Counted from the stretch's first letter, positions 6,546 through 14,149 are shown. The stretch: 18,800 nt of DNA from Methanosarcinales archaeon (GCA_004212095.1 RXIJ01000045.1:1-18800); one strand, 5' to 3'. Program-made: numbers and translations. The notes: generated by a model from the sequence alone, not told the origin.

Positions 6546-6620
6546 AGACGAAAATAATTATTAACGCGATAAAATCGAAAGGATATTGACGAAATTGTAA
6601 ATACGGTCGGGCAAAAATGA
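6542..6620 (+). pseudogene. Short broken reading frame coupled to the cyclase gene
   Basis: ATG 6542 overlaps the cyclase TGA (ATGA). It reads MKTKIIINAIKSKGY and stops. One base out of frame the text continues KDIDEIVNTVGQK to a stop at 6618-6620. This looks like the beginning of a second operon gene, truncated and frameshifted. The family is not recognisable and it could be chance. Confidence 0.35.
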
Positions 6621-6623
6621 AAC

Positions 6624-6737
6624 TCAATTCTGATGGTGGTTTTCCATCGGTGTTCTGTTAAGAAGTTTTAGTAATTCCTCACTCACTTTTTTTGACCACC
6701 TGAATGTTCTGGTAAAGGTTGGATCGTCTATAATCTG
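6624..6737 (-). pseudogene. Start-less minus-strand frame downstream of thrC
   Basis: A 37-codon frame directly after thrC (same strand, other frame) reads IDDPTFTRTFRWSKKVSEEL and then LLKLLNRTPMENHHQN to the stop. Its composition is protein-like, but no ATG, GTG or TTG begins it. It may be the tail of a lost gene. No family is recognised. Confidence 0.25.
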
Positions 6738-6747
6738 TTACGATTTT

Positions 6748-7956
6748 TCAGGCAAATACTGCTTTTCGTACGTCTTCGATGGTTGCGTTTATTTCGATTG
6801 GTTTTGGGCATACGTTCAGTACTTGTTCGCTGTCTTTTAGCAGATGTCCTGTTGCGATGCAAACAATCCGTTCATCAGGATCAATGATTCCATTTTGAAG
6901 CAGTTTTCGTAGTCCTGCAATGGATGATGCACTTGCTGGCTCTACCCCGATTCCTTCCATCTGTGCCAGTTGTTTCTGTGCTATGATAATTTCTTCATCA
7001 GTTACTGTTTCTGCAGTTCCCCCTGATTCGTACACAGCTTTAAGGGCTTTCCTGGCATTTACCGGGTTTCCGATTCGTATGGCTGTGGCTATAGTTTCCG
7101 GGTCCAGGTCCGGTGTTATGTTTTGCTGGTTGCTTCGTACTGCATCTACTACAGGAGGTGCACCTTCTGCTTGTATTCCGGTCATTTTTGGTACAGTATC
7201 TGTTATGCCAAGTGTTTTCAGTTCCTTGAATCCTTTATATATGGCTGTGATATTTCCTGCATTTCCAACCGGAAGCACGATTCGATCCGGTACTTCCCAG
7301 CCCAGTTGATCTGCTATTTCAAAACCTATGGTTTTTTGCCCTTCGAGACGGTAGGGGTTGATCGAGTTTAGTAAATAGAAGTCTTCTTTTGCGCACAGGT
7401 CTCGTACGAGCATAAGTGCTTCATCAAAGTTTCCGTGTATGCTTAGTACCTTTGCTCCGTGCATTAGTGCTTGTGCAACTTTTCCGAGTGCTACTTTACC
7501 TGCTGGTAGTAATACAACTGCTGGTATGCCTGCCTTAGCTCCATAGATGGAAAGCGATGCCGAGGTGTTACCTGTTGAGGCACATGCTACAGTACTCATC
7601 CCAAGTTCCAGTGCTTTGGTTACACCAACAGTCATGCCCCGATCTTTAAATGAACCTGTTGGGTTCATACCTTCATGTTTAACATAGACTTCTTTTGCTT
7701 TCAGGTCTTCTGCAAGCCTGTGTAGTTTATATAGCTGTGTGCCGCCTTCCTGCAATGTAACAGGGTCTCTTGTTATGGGTAGTAGCTTTTTGTATTTCCA
7801 TACGCTCAATGGCTGCTTTGATAACTCTTTTTTGCTTAGCTCTATTTCATTGTAGTCGTATACTATATCAAGAAGGCCACCGCATTTTCTACACGTGTAG
7901 ACGACTTCTTCAATAGAATAGATGTTCCTGCACTCGATGCATTGTAGATGGTACAT
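6748..7956 (-). CDS. thrC: Threonine synthase
   Basis: PLP enzyme converting O-phosphohomoserine to threonine and phosphate, the last step of threonine synthesis, in the cytoplasm. The 402-residue protein has an N-terminal zinc ribbon (C6, C9, C22, C25), the PLP lysine K104 in NPTGSFKDRGM, ACASTGNTSAS as the phosphate/substrate loop, PVGNAGN as the PLP-phosphate loop, and a C-terminal IATGHLLKD. This is the usual archaeal ThrC layout and length. ATG at 7954-7956 has aggag about 13 bases upstream. It is a single gene with no other threonine genes nearby. The homologous cysteate synthase of some methanogens has a similar fold and cannot be fully excluded from motifs alone, but the zinc-ribbon form with SFKDRGM fits ThrC. 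Confidence 0.9.
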   Translation of the reverse strand: MYHLQCIECRNIYSIEEVVYTCRKCGGLLDIVYDYNEIELSKKELSKQPLSVWKYKKLLPITRDPVTLQEGGTQLYKLHRLAEDLKAKEVYVKHEGMNPTGSFKDRGMTVGVTKALELGMSTVACASTGNTSASLSIYGAKAGIPAVVLLPAGKVALGKVAQALMHGAKVLSIHGNFDEALMLVRDLCAKEDFYLLNSINPYRLEGQKTIGFEIADQLGWEVPDRIVLPVGNAGNITAIYKGFKELKTLGITDTVPKMTGIQAEGAPPVVDAVRSNQQNITPDLDPETIATAIRIGNPVNARKALKAVYESGGTAETVTDEEIIIAQKQLAQMEGIGVEPASASSIAGLRKLLQNGIIDPDERIVCIATGHLLKDSEQVLNVCPKPIEINATIEDVRKAVFA

Positions 7957-8290
7957 ATTCTTGAAAGTCTCCTATCAACAACTGTTTAATGCACAACAAT
8001 ATACCTAAACTTATCGGGTGCACAATGTAGAAAAAAACAGTTGAGAATAATTAATATACTAAACTACACCCTAATAGACACAACTATATATGCAATAATA
8101 ATGCTTTGGTATGTGAGAATTGCAGACTCTTCCATTGGGAAACTCCAGCCCGTTGAGACAGAGAAGCTGACAACAGAACTTAAGAGGGATTATTATTAGA
8201 ATAAAAATAACTACAAGAAATAAGAATGAAACAAAAAGGAGCGAATCTCAGTCATCTGAGAGCTTGAAAAAAAATGCACAAGGTAACACA
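7957..8290. other. Divergent intergenic region between thrC and csl4
   Basis: It must hold the promoters of both genes. Seen: a 9-bp inverted repeat (caactgttt 7979-7987, aaacagttg 8035-8043), a TATA-like box tatata at 8085-8090 facing csl4, and a hairpin TCTCAG-TCAT-CTGAGA at 8246-8261 just before csl4. A 32-codon frame at 8101-8199 (begins MLWYVRIADSSIGKL) has no ribosome site and overlaps the expected transcription start, so I do not call it a gene. No RNA gene is recognised. Confidence 0.45.
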
Positions 8291-8869
8291 ATGATTAATG
8301 AAGATTTAGTAGAACCGGGTTTTGCACTTCCTGGAGAACTTATAGGAACAAACGAAGAGTTCACTAAAGGAGAGCAGACATTCGATGAAAGGGGTAATAT
8401 CTATGCTTCGGTCATGGGGCGTGTTGAGCTACATAAACAAAGCAGAATTATTTCGGTCAAACCAGTAATAAACCCCTTAAATTATATACAAAATCAGGAT
8501 ATCGTTATTGGTCAGGTGACTGCTATAAGAAATTCAGTTGTGCTTGTAGAGATTACTCATATTAAAGGAAGAGGTGAGCGTAAAATTATAAATCTCGGAC
8601 AGGCGGCAATTCACGTATCAAACATAAAAGACGCCTATGTAGATAACATCTCAAGAGAACTCTGTCCTTTTGATATTGTGAAAGCAAAAGTGATCGATGT
8701 TAAAAATATGAGGCTTACGACTGCAGGGAAAGAACTTGGAGTGATGAAGGCATTCTGTTCAAAGTGCAGGCAGCAATTATATAAAAATGGCATCAAACTG
8801 GTGTGCAAATCATGCGGTAATAAAGAGACAAGAAAAACATCAGTAAATTACGGAACAGGCATAATATAA
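8291..8869 (+). CDS. csl4: Archaeal exosome RNA-binding subunit Csl4
   Basis: Csl4 caps the Rrp41-Rrp42 ring of the archaeal exosome and helps choose RNA substrates and recruit DnaG. The 192-residue protein has the N-terminal Csl4 domain (FALPGELIGTNEEF, IYASVMGRVEL), a central S1 domain (about 66-145, DIVIGQVTAIRNSVVLVEI) and a C-terminal zinc ribbon with C156, C159, C172 and C175 (CSKC...CKSC). The frame can also start at TTG 8264, but ATG 8291 has an aaggt site and gives the usual N-terminus. It is followed 17 bases later by rpoL, a known archaeal pairing; dph2, often in the same cluster elsewhere, lies about 5 kb away here. Confidence 0.93.
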   Translation: MINEDLVEPGFALPGELIGTNEEFTKGEQTFDERGNIYASVMGRVELHKQSRIISVKPVINPLNYIQNQDIVIGQVTAIRNSVVLVEITHIKGRGERKIINLGQAAIHVSNIKDAYVDNISRELCPFDIVKAKVIDVKNMRLTTAGKELGVMKAFCSKCRQQLYKNGIKLVCKSCGNKETRKTSVNYGTGII

Positions 8870-8886
8870 GTCAGGAGAAACAAAAA

Positions 8887-9192
8887 ATGGAAGTTAGAAT
8901 TCTAAGTAAAACAGATACCGACCTGAAACTTCATATCGGTGGAGAAACCCACAGTTTATTAAATCTTCTTAAAAATGAACTTCTTACGAATGAGTGTGTT
9001 GATGTGGCAACTTATGACATTAAACACGTAACCATAGGTGATCCGATACTGTTTGTGAGAACAACTGATAATCATGACCCGATCGAGGCAGTCATTGAAG
9101 CATTAGAAAACATAAACAATCTTTGTGAAGAGTTTAAAGAAGCATTCAATAATAGTGCGAGGGACGAGATTCGAACTCGCGGACTCCTGTGA
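8887..9192 (+). CDS. rpoL: DNA-directed RNA polymerase subunit L (Rpo11)
   Basis: The small partner of subunit D in the archaeal RNA polymerase assembly platform (Rpb11/alpha-like). 101 residues, with the family core LHIGGETHSLLNLLKNELL, DPILFVRTT and the C-terminal dimer helix (EAVIEALENINNLCEEFKEAF). The ribosome site aggag lies just before the ATG. The last 12 codons (about SARDEIRTRGLL) are antisense to the 3' end of tRNA-Leu, so the natural coding end is provided by a tRNA sequence. That tail is unlikely to be functional and may mean that the native stop was lost. Confidence 0.92.
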   Translation: MEVRILSKTDTDLKLHIGGETHSLLNLLKNELLTNECVDVATYDIKHVTIGDPILFVRTTDNHDPIEAVIEALENINNLCEEFKEAFNNSARDEIRTRGLL

Positions 9193-9240
9193 GAACAGGT
9201 CCTAAGCCTGTCGCCTTTGACCTGGCTAGGCAACCCTCGC
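9156..9240 (-). tRNA. tRNA-Leu, anticodon UAG
   Basis: On the minus strand the RNA begins GCGAGGG at 9240, pairing with CCCTCGC near the 3' end (seven acceptor pairs) and followed by discriminator A at 9156. The D arm has GCC/GGC. The anticodon arm is ACAGG-CTTAGGA-CCTGT, giving TAG. The extra arm is long (stem CTC/GAG), as in class II tRNAs. The T arm is CGAG-TTCGAAT-CTCG. UAG with a long extra arm and discriminator A means leucine (CUN codons). CCA is not encoded. No intron is seen. The 3' part overlaps the end of rpoL on the other strand. Confidence 0.97.
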
Positions 9241-9256
9241 AATCATGTTTTGTGTG

Positions 9257-9346
9257 CTTGATTGCTAACGCAATCAAGAATTATGCAGTTGATAGTTATT
9301 TTTTGCACAACGATGTTGTGTAGTGCTTCTCGCAATCAAGAGTTAA
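9257..9346 (-). repeat. Dispersed two-hairpin palindromic repeat, copy 2
   Basis: Read on the minus strand it follows the copy at 1705-1792 module by module: ttaactcttgattgc, a cacaac/gttgtg hairpin (9305-9321), an A-run, then a second hairpin (9257-9278: CTTGATTGC, loop of four, GCAATCAAG, nine perfect pairs). Many differences are paired or transition changes that keep the stems. It ends 16 bases upstream of tRNA-Leu and points the same way. No tandem expansion is present here. Confidence 0.7.
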
Positions 9347-9379
9347 CTCCACTCAAGTTAATAGTTATTTCGTAACTAA

Positions 9380-9497
9380 GGGGCTATTAACTTGTTGGGT
9401 GTTGTATCTTCTCATGATTAGATTTAAAAGAAGATACAGGTATTTCAGCATGGACATATTTATAATTAACGCCAACACCCAACAACTTTACAGCCCC
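9380..9497. repeat. MITE-like element with 25-bp imperfect terminal inverted repeats
   Basis: The ends ggggctattaacttgttggg (extended by tgttg, 9380-9404) and caacacccaacaactttaca (extended by gcccc, 9473-9497) are inverted copies matching at 22 of 25 positions. Just inside, gtatcttct (9404-9412) and agaagatac (9429-9437) form a second inverted pair. The 118-bp element has no gene. A related end sequence recurs at 14013-14033. The left end also pairs with sequence at 9355-9364 (aagttaatag / ctattaactt). No clear target-site duplication is seen. Confidence 0.65.
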
Positions 9498-9511
9498 GTT
9501 CAATCATAAAA

Positions 9512-9520
9512 GTTATATGT
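9512..9520 (+). promoter_or_regulatory. Candidate TATA box of the flavoprotein gene
   Basis: gttatatgt lies about 64-72 bases before ATG 9584 and would place transcription start near 9543, leaving room for the ribosome site aggag at 9571-9575. A second TATA-like box (tttatatgg, 9551-9559) is too close to the ATG to keep that site in the transcript. Confidence 0.4.
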
Positions 9521-9583
9521 TGGTAAATTATAGAACTAAATTGAGAATCATTTATATGGAAAATTCATGCAGGAGAAAAAAAT

Positions 9584-10936
9584 ATGTCAAAGACAAGTAA
9601 AATTGTAGTTATTGGATGCGGTGGTTTTGGAGCACCAGCAGCAAAGATGTCAAAGAAAACTGACCCTTCGGTAGATGTGACCTTGATACGAGAAGAGAAA
9701 GGCGGTTTGCTGGTGAGATGTGCAACGCCTTTTATCTCGGTTGAAAAGACGACAGTAGAGGCTTCAATCAAAAGTGATGAAATGTTTCATGACGCTGGAG
9801 TGACACTTGTAGATGTGCCAGCAACAAGCATCAACAGAACAGAAAAAACTGTTACAACTACTGATGGTGCTGTCTATCCTTATGATAAACTTATTTTAGG
9901 TACCGGAGGTAAAGCCATTGTCCCATTAATTCATGGTGTAAATCTTGATGGTGTTTTTACGATTCGCACAAGTGATAATGCGGTGAGCATACGAGACTGG
10001 ATAAACGAAAAGAAAGTAAAAAAAGCTGTTATATATGGTGCAGGAGCAATTGGACTTGAGATGGCTTCGCTTATTGCACAGAAAGGTATCGCAGTTACCA
10101 TTGTAGTCAGATCGTACATTGGCAGGAAACTTGGTCTGGACATGGATGTGAGCAATGAGCTGGAAAAACATTTTATCCAGAATGGAGTTTCGATCAGGTC
10201 AAAAGAAGTGGTAACAAAAATTATAGGAGAGCAATCAGTAGAAGCAGTTGAGTTGTCGTCAGGGGACAAAATCGAAACTGATATGGTCATACTGTCCATA
10301 GGCGTTCACCCACGTATTGAACTTGCAGCAGCAGCCGGGCTCGAAATTGGGGAGTACGGACTTGAGGTGAATGAATATCTCCAGACGTCTGATCCGGATA
10401 TTTATGCTGGTGGTGACATGATTGAGTATGAACATCTGATTACCAAAAAGCCAGTTCCGGGGCAGATAAGACCAAATGCGGTTATAGCTGGTAGGATTGC
10501 TGCAAAGAACGCTCTTGGTTATCAAATAGAATTTCCAGGATTGTTGAACAGCTTTGCAGTAAAGTTATTTAGTAAGACTGTTGCATCAATCGGGGTGACA
10601 GAAGCAATAGCAAAAGAAGAAGGAATCGATGTCTTTGCTACAACAAAAACTGTAAAAACCAAATACGCGATGATTGCAGGTGGAAAACCGTACAGCCTCA
10701 AGTTAATATTTGATAGGAAAACAAAGCGTGTTGTTGGGTCCCAGATCATTGCAGATGACGAACACTCGATTAAATCTATTGACGTTATTGCGATTGCAAT
10801 AAGGTGCAACTTAACAGCTCTTGATTTAACCACTCTGCGATGTGCAAGTCAGCCAGAACTGTCACCGGAAGCAAGTGCAGAGCCAATATCAATGGGTGCG
10901 GAAGATGCATTCAAAGAGCTTTATTCACTCACCTGA
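9584..10936 (+). CDS. CoA-disulfide reductase / NADH oxidase-like FAD-dependent oxidoreductase
   Basis: A 450-residue two-dinucleotide-binding flavoprotein. FAD motif GCGGFG (11-16), NAD(P)H motif IYGAGAIGLEMA (about 150-161), second FAD motif DPDIYAGGDM, and a C-terminal dimerisation domain. C46 (LLVRCATPF) is where CoA-disulfide reductases and NAD(P)H:polysulfide or NADH oxidase relatives carry their single redox cysteine (usually S/P-C-A-x-P-Y), so a thiol- or disulfide-linked reaction is likely. The exact substrate (CoA disulfide, polysulfide, O2) cannot be told. Clear aggag site before the ATG. The DNA ligase gene follows after 61 bases on the same strand. The region upstream holds the MITE-like element. 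Confidence 0.85.
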   Translation: MSKTSKIVVIGCGGFGAPAAKMSKKTDPSVDVTLIREEKGGLLVRCATPFISVEKTTVEASIKSDEMFHDAGVTLVDVPATSINRTEKTVTTTDGAVYPYDKLILGTGGKAIVPLIHGVNLDGVFTIRTSDNAVSIRDWINEKKVKKAVIYGAGAIGLEMASLIAQKGIAVTIVVRSYIGRKLGLDMDVSNELEKHFIQNGVSIRSKEVVTKIIGEQSVEAVELSSGDKIETDMVILSIGVHPRIELAAAAGLEIGEYGLEVNEYLQTSDPDIYAGGDMIEYEHLITKKPVPGQIRPNAVIAGRIAAKNALGYQIEFPGLLNSFAVKLFSKTVASIGVTEAIAKEEGIDVFATTKTVKTKYAMIAGGKPYSLKLIFDRKTKRVVGSQIIADDEHSIKSIDVIAIAIRCNLTALDLTTLRCASQPELSPEASAEPISMGAEDAFKELYSLT

Positions 10937-10997
10937 CTGAAGAAAAATTTCTTCTTAAGTTACTTGCGGATTGCTCTGTCTTAACGGTGGTAGCCTT

Positions 10998-12680
10998 ATG
11001 ACTGCTTTTAGTGAGTTTGTACTGGTGTGTCAAAAGATAGAGAAGATTCCAGGCTCTATCGAGACAACATCCACAATAAGCGACTTTTTGACACAGATAG
11101 ATGATGATGAGCTTTACATTGTTGCACATTTCATCAGGGGAAAAGTGTTTCCGCAGTGGAGTGATCTTGAACCTGGGATTGGCCCAAACCTTCTTTACAC
11201 GGCAATCGCAAGAACAGCAGGCATAAAAGTACCGGATGTTAAAAATATGGTGCGAGACCTTGGTGATATCGGGGCCGCAGCAAGAGATTCACTCAAGAAA
11301 AAAACACAGGTCAGTTTTTCAGCGTTTTTTAAAGAGGAGTCTTCAATCAGCATAAAAGAAGTACATTCACGTTTTAGTGATATTGCAACATCCTCTGGTA
11401 GGGGCTCGCAATCTGCTAAAATCAGGAATCTGCAGTACCTTTTCAGCAATGTATCGCCCGATGAAGCAGTGTACATTTCTCGCCTTGCAATAGAAGAACT
11501 TCGAATTGGGGTCGGTGAGGGACTAGTAAGAGATGCCATTGCAAAAGCGTTTAACGTGGACACAGAACTTGTCGAACGAGGGTACATGCTCACAAACGAT
11601 CTTGGCACAGTGGCACTTACCGCAAGGAATGAGGGAACAAAAGGACTTTCAAACCTTAATATAAAAATTAATAGACCTGTTAAGATGATGCTGGCACAGA
11701 TAGCAGAGAGCATCGAAAGTGCAGTGTCAGGTATAGGCGAGGTTGCTGTTGAATGGAAGTTTGATGGTGCACGTGTGCAGATTCATAAAGATTGCGACCA
11801 TATTACTCTTTATTCCAGAAGACTTGAAAACGTGACAAACTCCCTGCCAGAACTTGTTAAGAAGCTGAAACAATCTATAGGGGCAGAACAAATAATCCTT
11901 GATGGTGAAGTTGTAGCAGTCAGAAGGAATGGAAAACCAATGCCTTTCCAGCAGCTATTGCGCCGTTTTCGTCGTAAACACGATATTCAGCAGATGCAGG
12001 AAGAAATACCACTCACTCTCAACCTTTTTGATATCATGTATATAAACGGCAGAAGCCTGATAGACCTCCCATTAACAGAGAGAAGAAAAATACTTGCAGT
12101 ACACATTCAAAACCTTGAAGGGTTAACACTTGCAGAGCAAAATATCACAGGTGATCCTGAAACAATACAACAGATATACGAAAGTGCTCTTTCGGCAGGA
12201 CACGAAGGTGTGATGCTGAAAAACCCATCTTCTCTTTACACACCTGGTAAACGAGGTAAAAACTGGCTGAAAATAAAACCGATTATGGAAACACTCGATT
12301 TAATAGTGGTTGGAGGTGAATGGGGCGAGGGGAGGCGTGCACATCTTATAGGCTCATATACTCTTGCATGCCTCGACACAAAAAATAACACACATCTCTA
12401 TATCGGGAAAGTTGGTACAGGGATAGACGACAAACAACTAAAAGAGCTTACTCTGAGCTTCAAACAACTGATAATAACTGAAAAAGGGAAAGAACTGCAA
12501 TTTGAACCAAGAATTGTTTTTGAAATAGCATACGAAGAAATACAAAAAAGTTCAAACTACAGTGCTGGTTATGCTCTGCGGTTTCCGCGTTTTCTTGGAG
12601 TCAGAGCTGATAAATCGCTACAGGATGCAGACACCATTGAGAGAGTAGAGCAAATATATATTAAGCAGGGCACTGTCTAA
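10998..12680 (+). CDS. lig: ATP-dependent DNA ligase (archaeal LigB/Lig I type)
   Basis: Seals nicks in replication and repair through an enzyme-AMP intermediate. The 560-residue protein has the N-terminal DNA-binding domain (with EELRIGVGEGLVRDAIAKAF), then the adenylation domain with motif I EWKFDGARVQIH and nucleophile K254, motif III (NLFDIMYINGRSL), motif IV (HEGVMLKNP), motif V (WLKIKP) and a C-terminal OB domain ending FPRFLGVRADKS. Length and order are as in archaeal replicative ligases. The frame opens at TTG 10971, but ATG 10998 with ggtgg eight bases upstream gives the usual start. It probably shares a transcript with the flavoprotein gene. Confidence 0.95.
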   Translation: MTAFSEFVLVCQKIEKIPGSIETTSTISDFLTQIDDDELYIVAHFIRGKVFPQWSDLEPGIGPNLLYTAIARTAGIKVPDVKNMVRDLGDIGAAARDSLKKKTQVSFSAFFKEESSISIKEVHSRFSDIATSSGRGSQSAKIRNLQYLFSNVSPDEAVYISRLAIEELRIGVGEGLVRDAIAKAFNVDTELVERGYMLTNDLGTVALTARNEGTKGLSNLNIKINRPVKMMLAQIAESIESAVSGIGEVAVEWKFDGARVQIHKDCDHITLYSRRLENVTNSLPELVKKLKQSIGAEQIILDGEVVAVRRNGKPMPFQQLLRRFRRKHDIQQMQEEIPLTLNLFDIMYINGRSLIDLPLTERRKILAVHIQNLEGLTLAEQNITGDPETIQQIYESALSAGHEGVMLKNPSSLYTPGKRGKNWLKIKPIMETLDLIVVGGEWGEGRRAHLIGSYTLACLDTKNNTHLYIGKVGTGIDDKQLKELTLSFKQLIITEKGKELQFEPRIVFEIAYEEIQKSSNYSAGYALRFPRFLGVRADKSLQDADTIERVEQIYIKQGTV

Positions 12681-12955
12681 AATTCGAGTGTTTTATCACC
12701 GCAGAGAGCGCCCGGGTACGTAAAGTTTTGGGACTGTTCCAATCATTGTTCAGGCTTTCTCATGATGAGGTTGTCAAATCAGAGGCGGTCAAATTACCCT
12801 GTGAATTTCGTGTTTCTAATTTAACTGGCCTTTCTGTTTTGTTGAAGTTTCTTTAGTTCAAACCTTAGAAAGCATGTATTGTGGGGGGGCCAACTGTCAA
12901 AATGATTATCACGGACGACCGCTATCGAAAATTTCGGGAAATGTGGGGGGATTTT
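12681..12955. other. Convergent intergenic region with one IS-end-like sequence
   Basis: Lies between the 3' ends of lig and trm5. gtaaagttttggg at 12720-12732 resembles the conserved end of the elements at 9473-9497 and 14013-14033, but no matching second end is evident. A seven-G run is at about 12884-12890. A 47-codon + frame (12902-13045, starting MIITDDRYRKFREMWGDF) runs into trm5 antisense and is not called. No clear terminator hairpin was found. Confidence 0.4.
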
Positions 12956-13960
12956 TCAGTTACCTTTGGAAGTCAGGTTATGTACTCTTGCCTCAATACA
13001 GATGTTGTAATGGTGCGGCGAATACGACCTTATAACATGCTGTGATACCACCTCTATGCTACATCCAGATTTCACTGCATGCGTTTCTATCTCCTGTACA
13101 CTTGCCTGGTATAATTTCTCTTCAGTTGTAATGTCATAGTAGTAAATAATGCCCTTATTTTTTATCACCCTTAATGCCTCATCAAGAAACTGGTCTGCAC
13201 TGTGAGGAAGATTCATGATCAGATGGTTGGCGATATTGCATTCAAGTGGCAGCATCATCGAGTCTGCAATAACAGCACACACATTTTTCGTTTTATTTCT
13301 TTTAATGTTTTGTTTGAGATACCGCACTGCATTTCTATTTTTGTCTATTGCAATAACCGTCGTGTTCGGATTCTTTTTTGCAATGGGGATACTAAATGGC
13401 CCAATACCTGCAAACATATCTACAACCACTCCACCAACTACCTTGCCTGCTATTCGGTGATGCTCCGTAGCAAGTCTTGGTGTAAAATATACCTGTGCCA
13501 CATCAAGTTCATAGACGAGTCCATACTCTTGATATTTCACTTTAGTTCTGCACTCTCCTTTGATGTGGGCAAGGATTCTGGTTCTAAACTCACCACTTAC
13601 TGGCGCGATAGATTGAAACACGCCATGAATATTTTTTTGTGTTGAAAGAATCGCTTCTGCTTCGGCAGGTGGATTAGGTGAATTGGCAGGCAATATCGCA
13701 ATATCACCTATCGCATCAAAAGAAGGAGTGTAGCCAAGAATATTTTTAATCGTTCTTCTTTGAGGCAGCTCTTCAAAGTCAAACGAATCAAGTCTGTGAG
13801 GGGGAAGAAGTGCGTCATCAGGGACATACACTAACGGTAAATATACACAGTGACCAGTACGATGTACCTTTGCATAACTATGCAGGAGATGTAATTCAAT
13901 TAACCTTCGAATCGCAACCTCAGCATGTTTTGCAGATACTACAAGAGCTATCAGTTTCAC
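12956..13960 (-). CDS. trm5: tRNA (guanine(37)-N1)-methyltransferase Trm5
   Basis: Transfers methyl from S-adenosylmethionine to G37 of tRNAs, guarding the reading frame (and in archaea starting wyosine formation on tRNA-Phe). The 334-residue protein has a variable N-terminal D1 region, the family middle motif, a Rossmann SAM motif VVDMFAGIGPFSIPIAKK (about 179-196), a catalytic-loop NLPHSA (250-255) and the C-terminal YSPHHYNICIEARV. This is the archaeal aTrm5 layout. The start is a GTG at 13958-13960: no ATG is nearby in frame, and a TATA box 28-33 bases upstream predicts a leaderless message. A perfect dyad covers that box. Convergent with lig. Confidence 0.92.
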   Translation of the reverse strand: MKLIALVVSAKHAEVAIRRLIELHLLHSYAKVHRTGHCVYLPLVYVPDDALLPPHRLDSFDFEELPQRRTIKNILGYTPSFDAIGDIAILPANSPNPPAEAEAILSTQKNIHGVFQSIAPVSGEFRTRILAHIKGECRTKVKYQEYGLVYELDVAQVYFTPRLATEHHRIAGKVVGGVVVDMFAGIGPFSIPIAKKNPNTTVIAIDKNRNAVRYLKQNIKRNKTKNVCAVIADSMMLPLECNIANHLIMNLPHSADQFLDEALRVIKNKGIIYYYDITTEEKLYQASVQEIETHAVKSGCSIEVVSQHVIRSYSPHHYNICIEARVHNLTSKGN

Positions 13961-13981
13961 AAAACCTAATCTTGATGTATT

Positions 13982-13999
13982 GCAAAGTATAAACTTTGC
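13982..13999 (-). promoter_or_regulatory. Perfect dyad over the trm5 TATA box (operator-like)
   Basis: GCAAAGT-ATAA-ACTTTGC is an exact inverted repeat of seven bases each side. It contains the minus-strand TATA-like box (tttata, complement of 13988-13993), which is 28-33 bases before the GTG start of trm5. A dimeric regulator bound here would block TBP. No regulator gene is in the window. Confidence 0.55.
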
Positions 14000-14012
14000 C
14001 GTTGTTCATGGT

Positions 14013-14104
14013 TGTAAAGTTATTGGGCGTTGGTATTGTTTCGACTTGATATATTCTAGGTAATTAGAGTTCTGGCATAACACCTGAGTAGGTTGACAGC
14101 CCCC
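14013..14104. repeat. Second element sharing the 9380-9497 end sequence
   Basis: tgtaaagttattgggcgttg (14013-14032) matches the inverted right end of the 9380-9497 element (tgtaaagttgttgggtgttg) at 18 of 20 positions. The far side, taacacctgagtaggttgac followed by agcccc (14079-14104), retains aacacc and acagcccc of that end but not its middle. Interior sequences differ. It is probably a decayed or different member of the same mobile family, located between the divergent trm5 and sufC promoters. Confidence 0.5.
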
Positions 14105-14133
14105 TAAAATCGAAAAAGTTATAACAGATGAAT

Positions 14134-14149
14134 ATCACTTAAGAGTGAT
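14134..14149 (+). promoter_or_regulatory. Hairpin/dyad upstream of the suf promoter
   Basis: ATCACT-TAAG-AGTGAT is a perfect six-pair inverted repeat 50 bases upstream of the sufC TATA box. It could be an operator (suf operons are often iron- or redox-controlled) or a remnant of the neighbouring repeat. Only the symmetry is seen. Confidence 0.3.

Noticed and set aside
8101..8190. Possible C/D box small RNA in the thrC-csl4 spacer
   Set aside because: A CTGA is present, but no good C box (RTGATGA) is found at the right distance.
8101..8199. 32-codon frame starting MLWYVRIADSSIGKL upstream of csl4
   Set aside because: No ribosome site; the TATA-like box at 8085-8090 would start transcription inside it. 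Protein-like, but too short to judge.
9931..10299. Long minus-strand frames inside the flavoprotein gene
   Set aside because: They are shadows of the + gene, which has full family motifs and a ribosome site.
10941..10956. Inverted repeat gaagaaa/tttcttc as a terminator after the flavoprotein gene
   Set aside because: The loop is too small for the full stem and no T run follows; the ligase gene starts close by, so read-through is more likely.
12902..13045. 47-codon + frame starting MIITDDRYRKFREMWGDF
   Set aside because: More than half is antisense to trm5 and only the first 18 residues look protein-like. No clear ribosome site apart from a G run.
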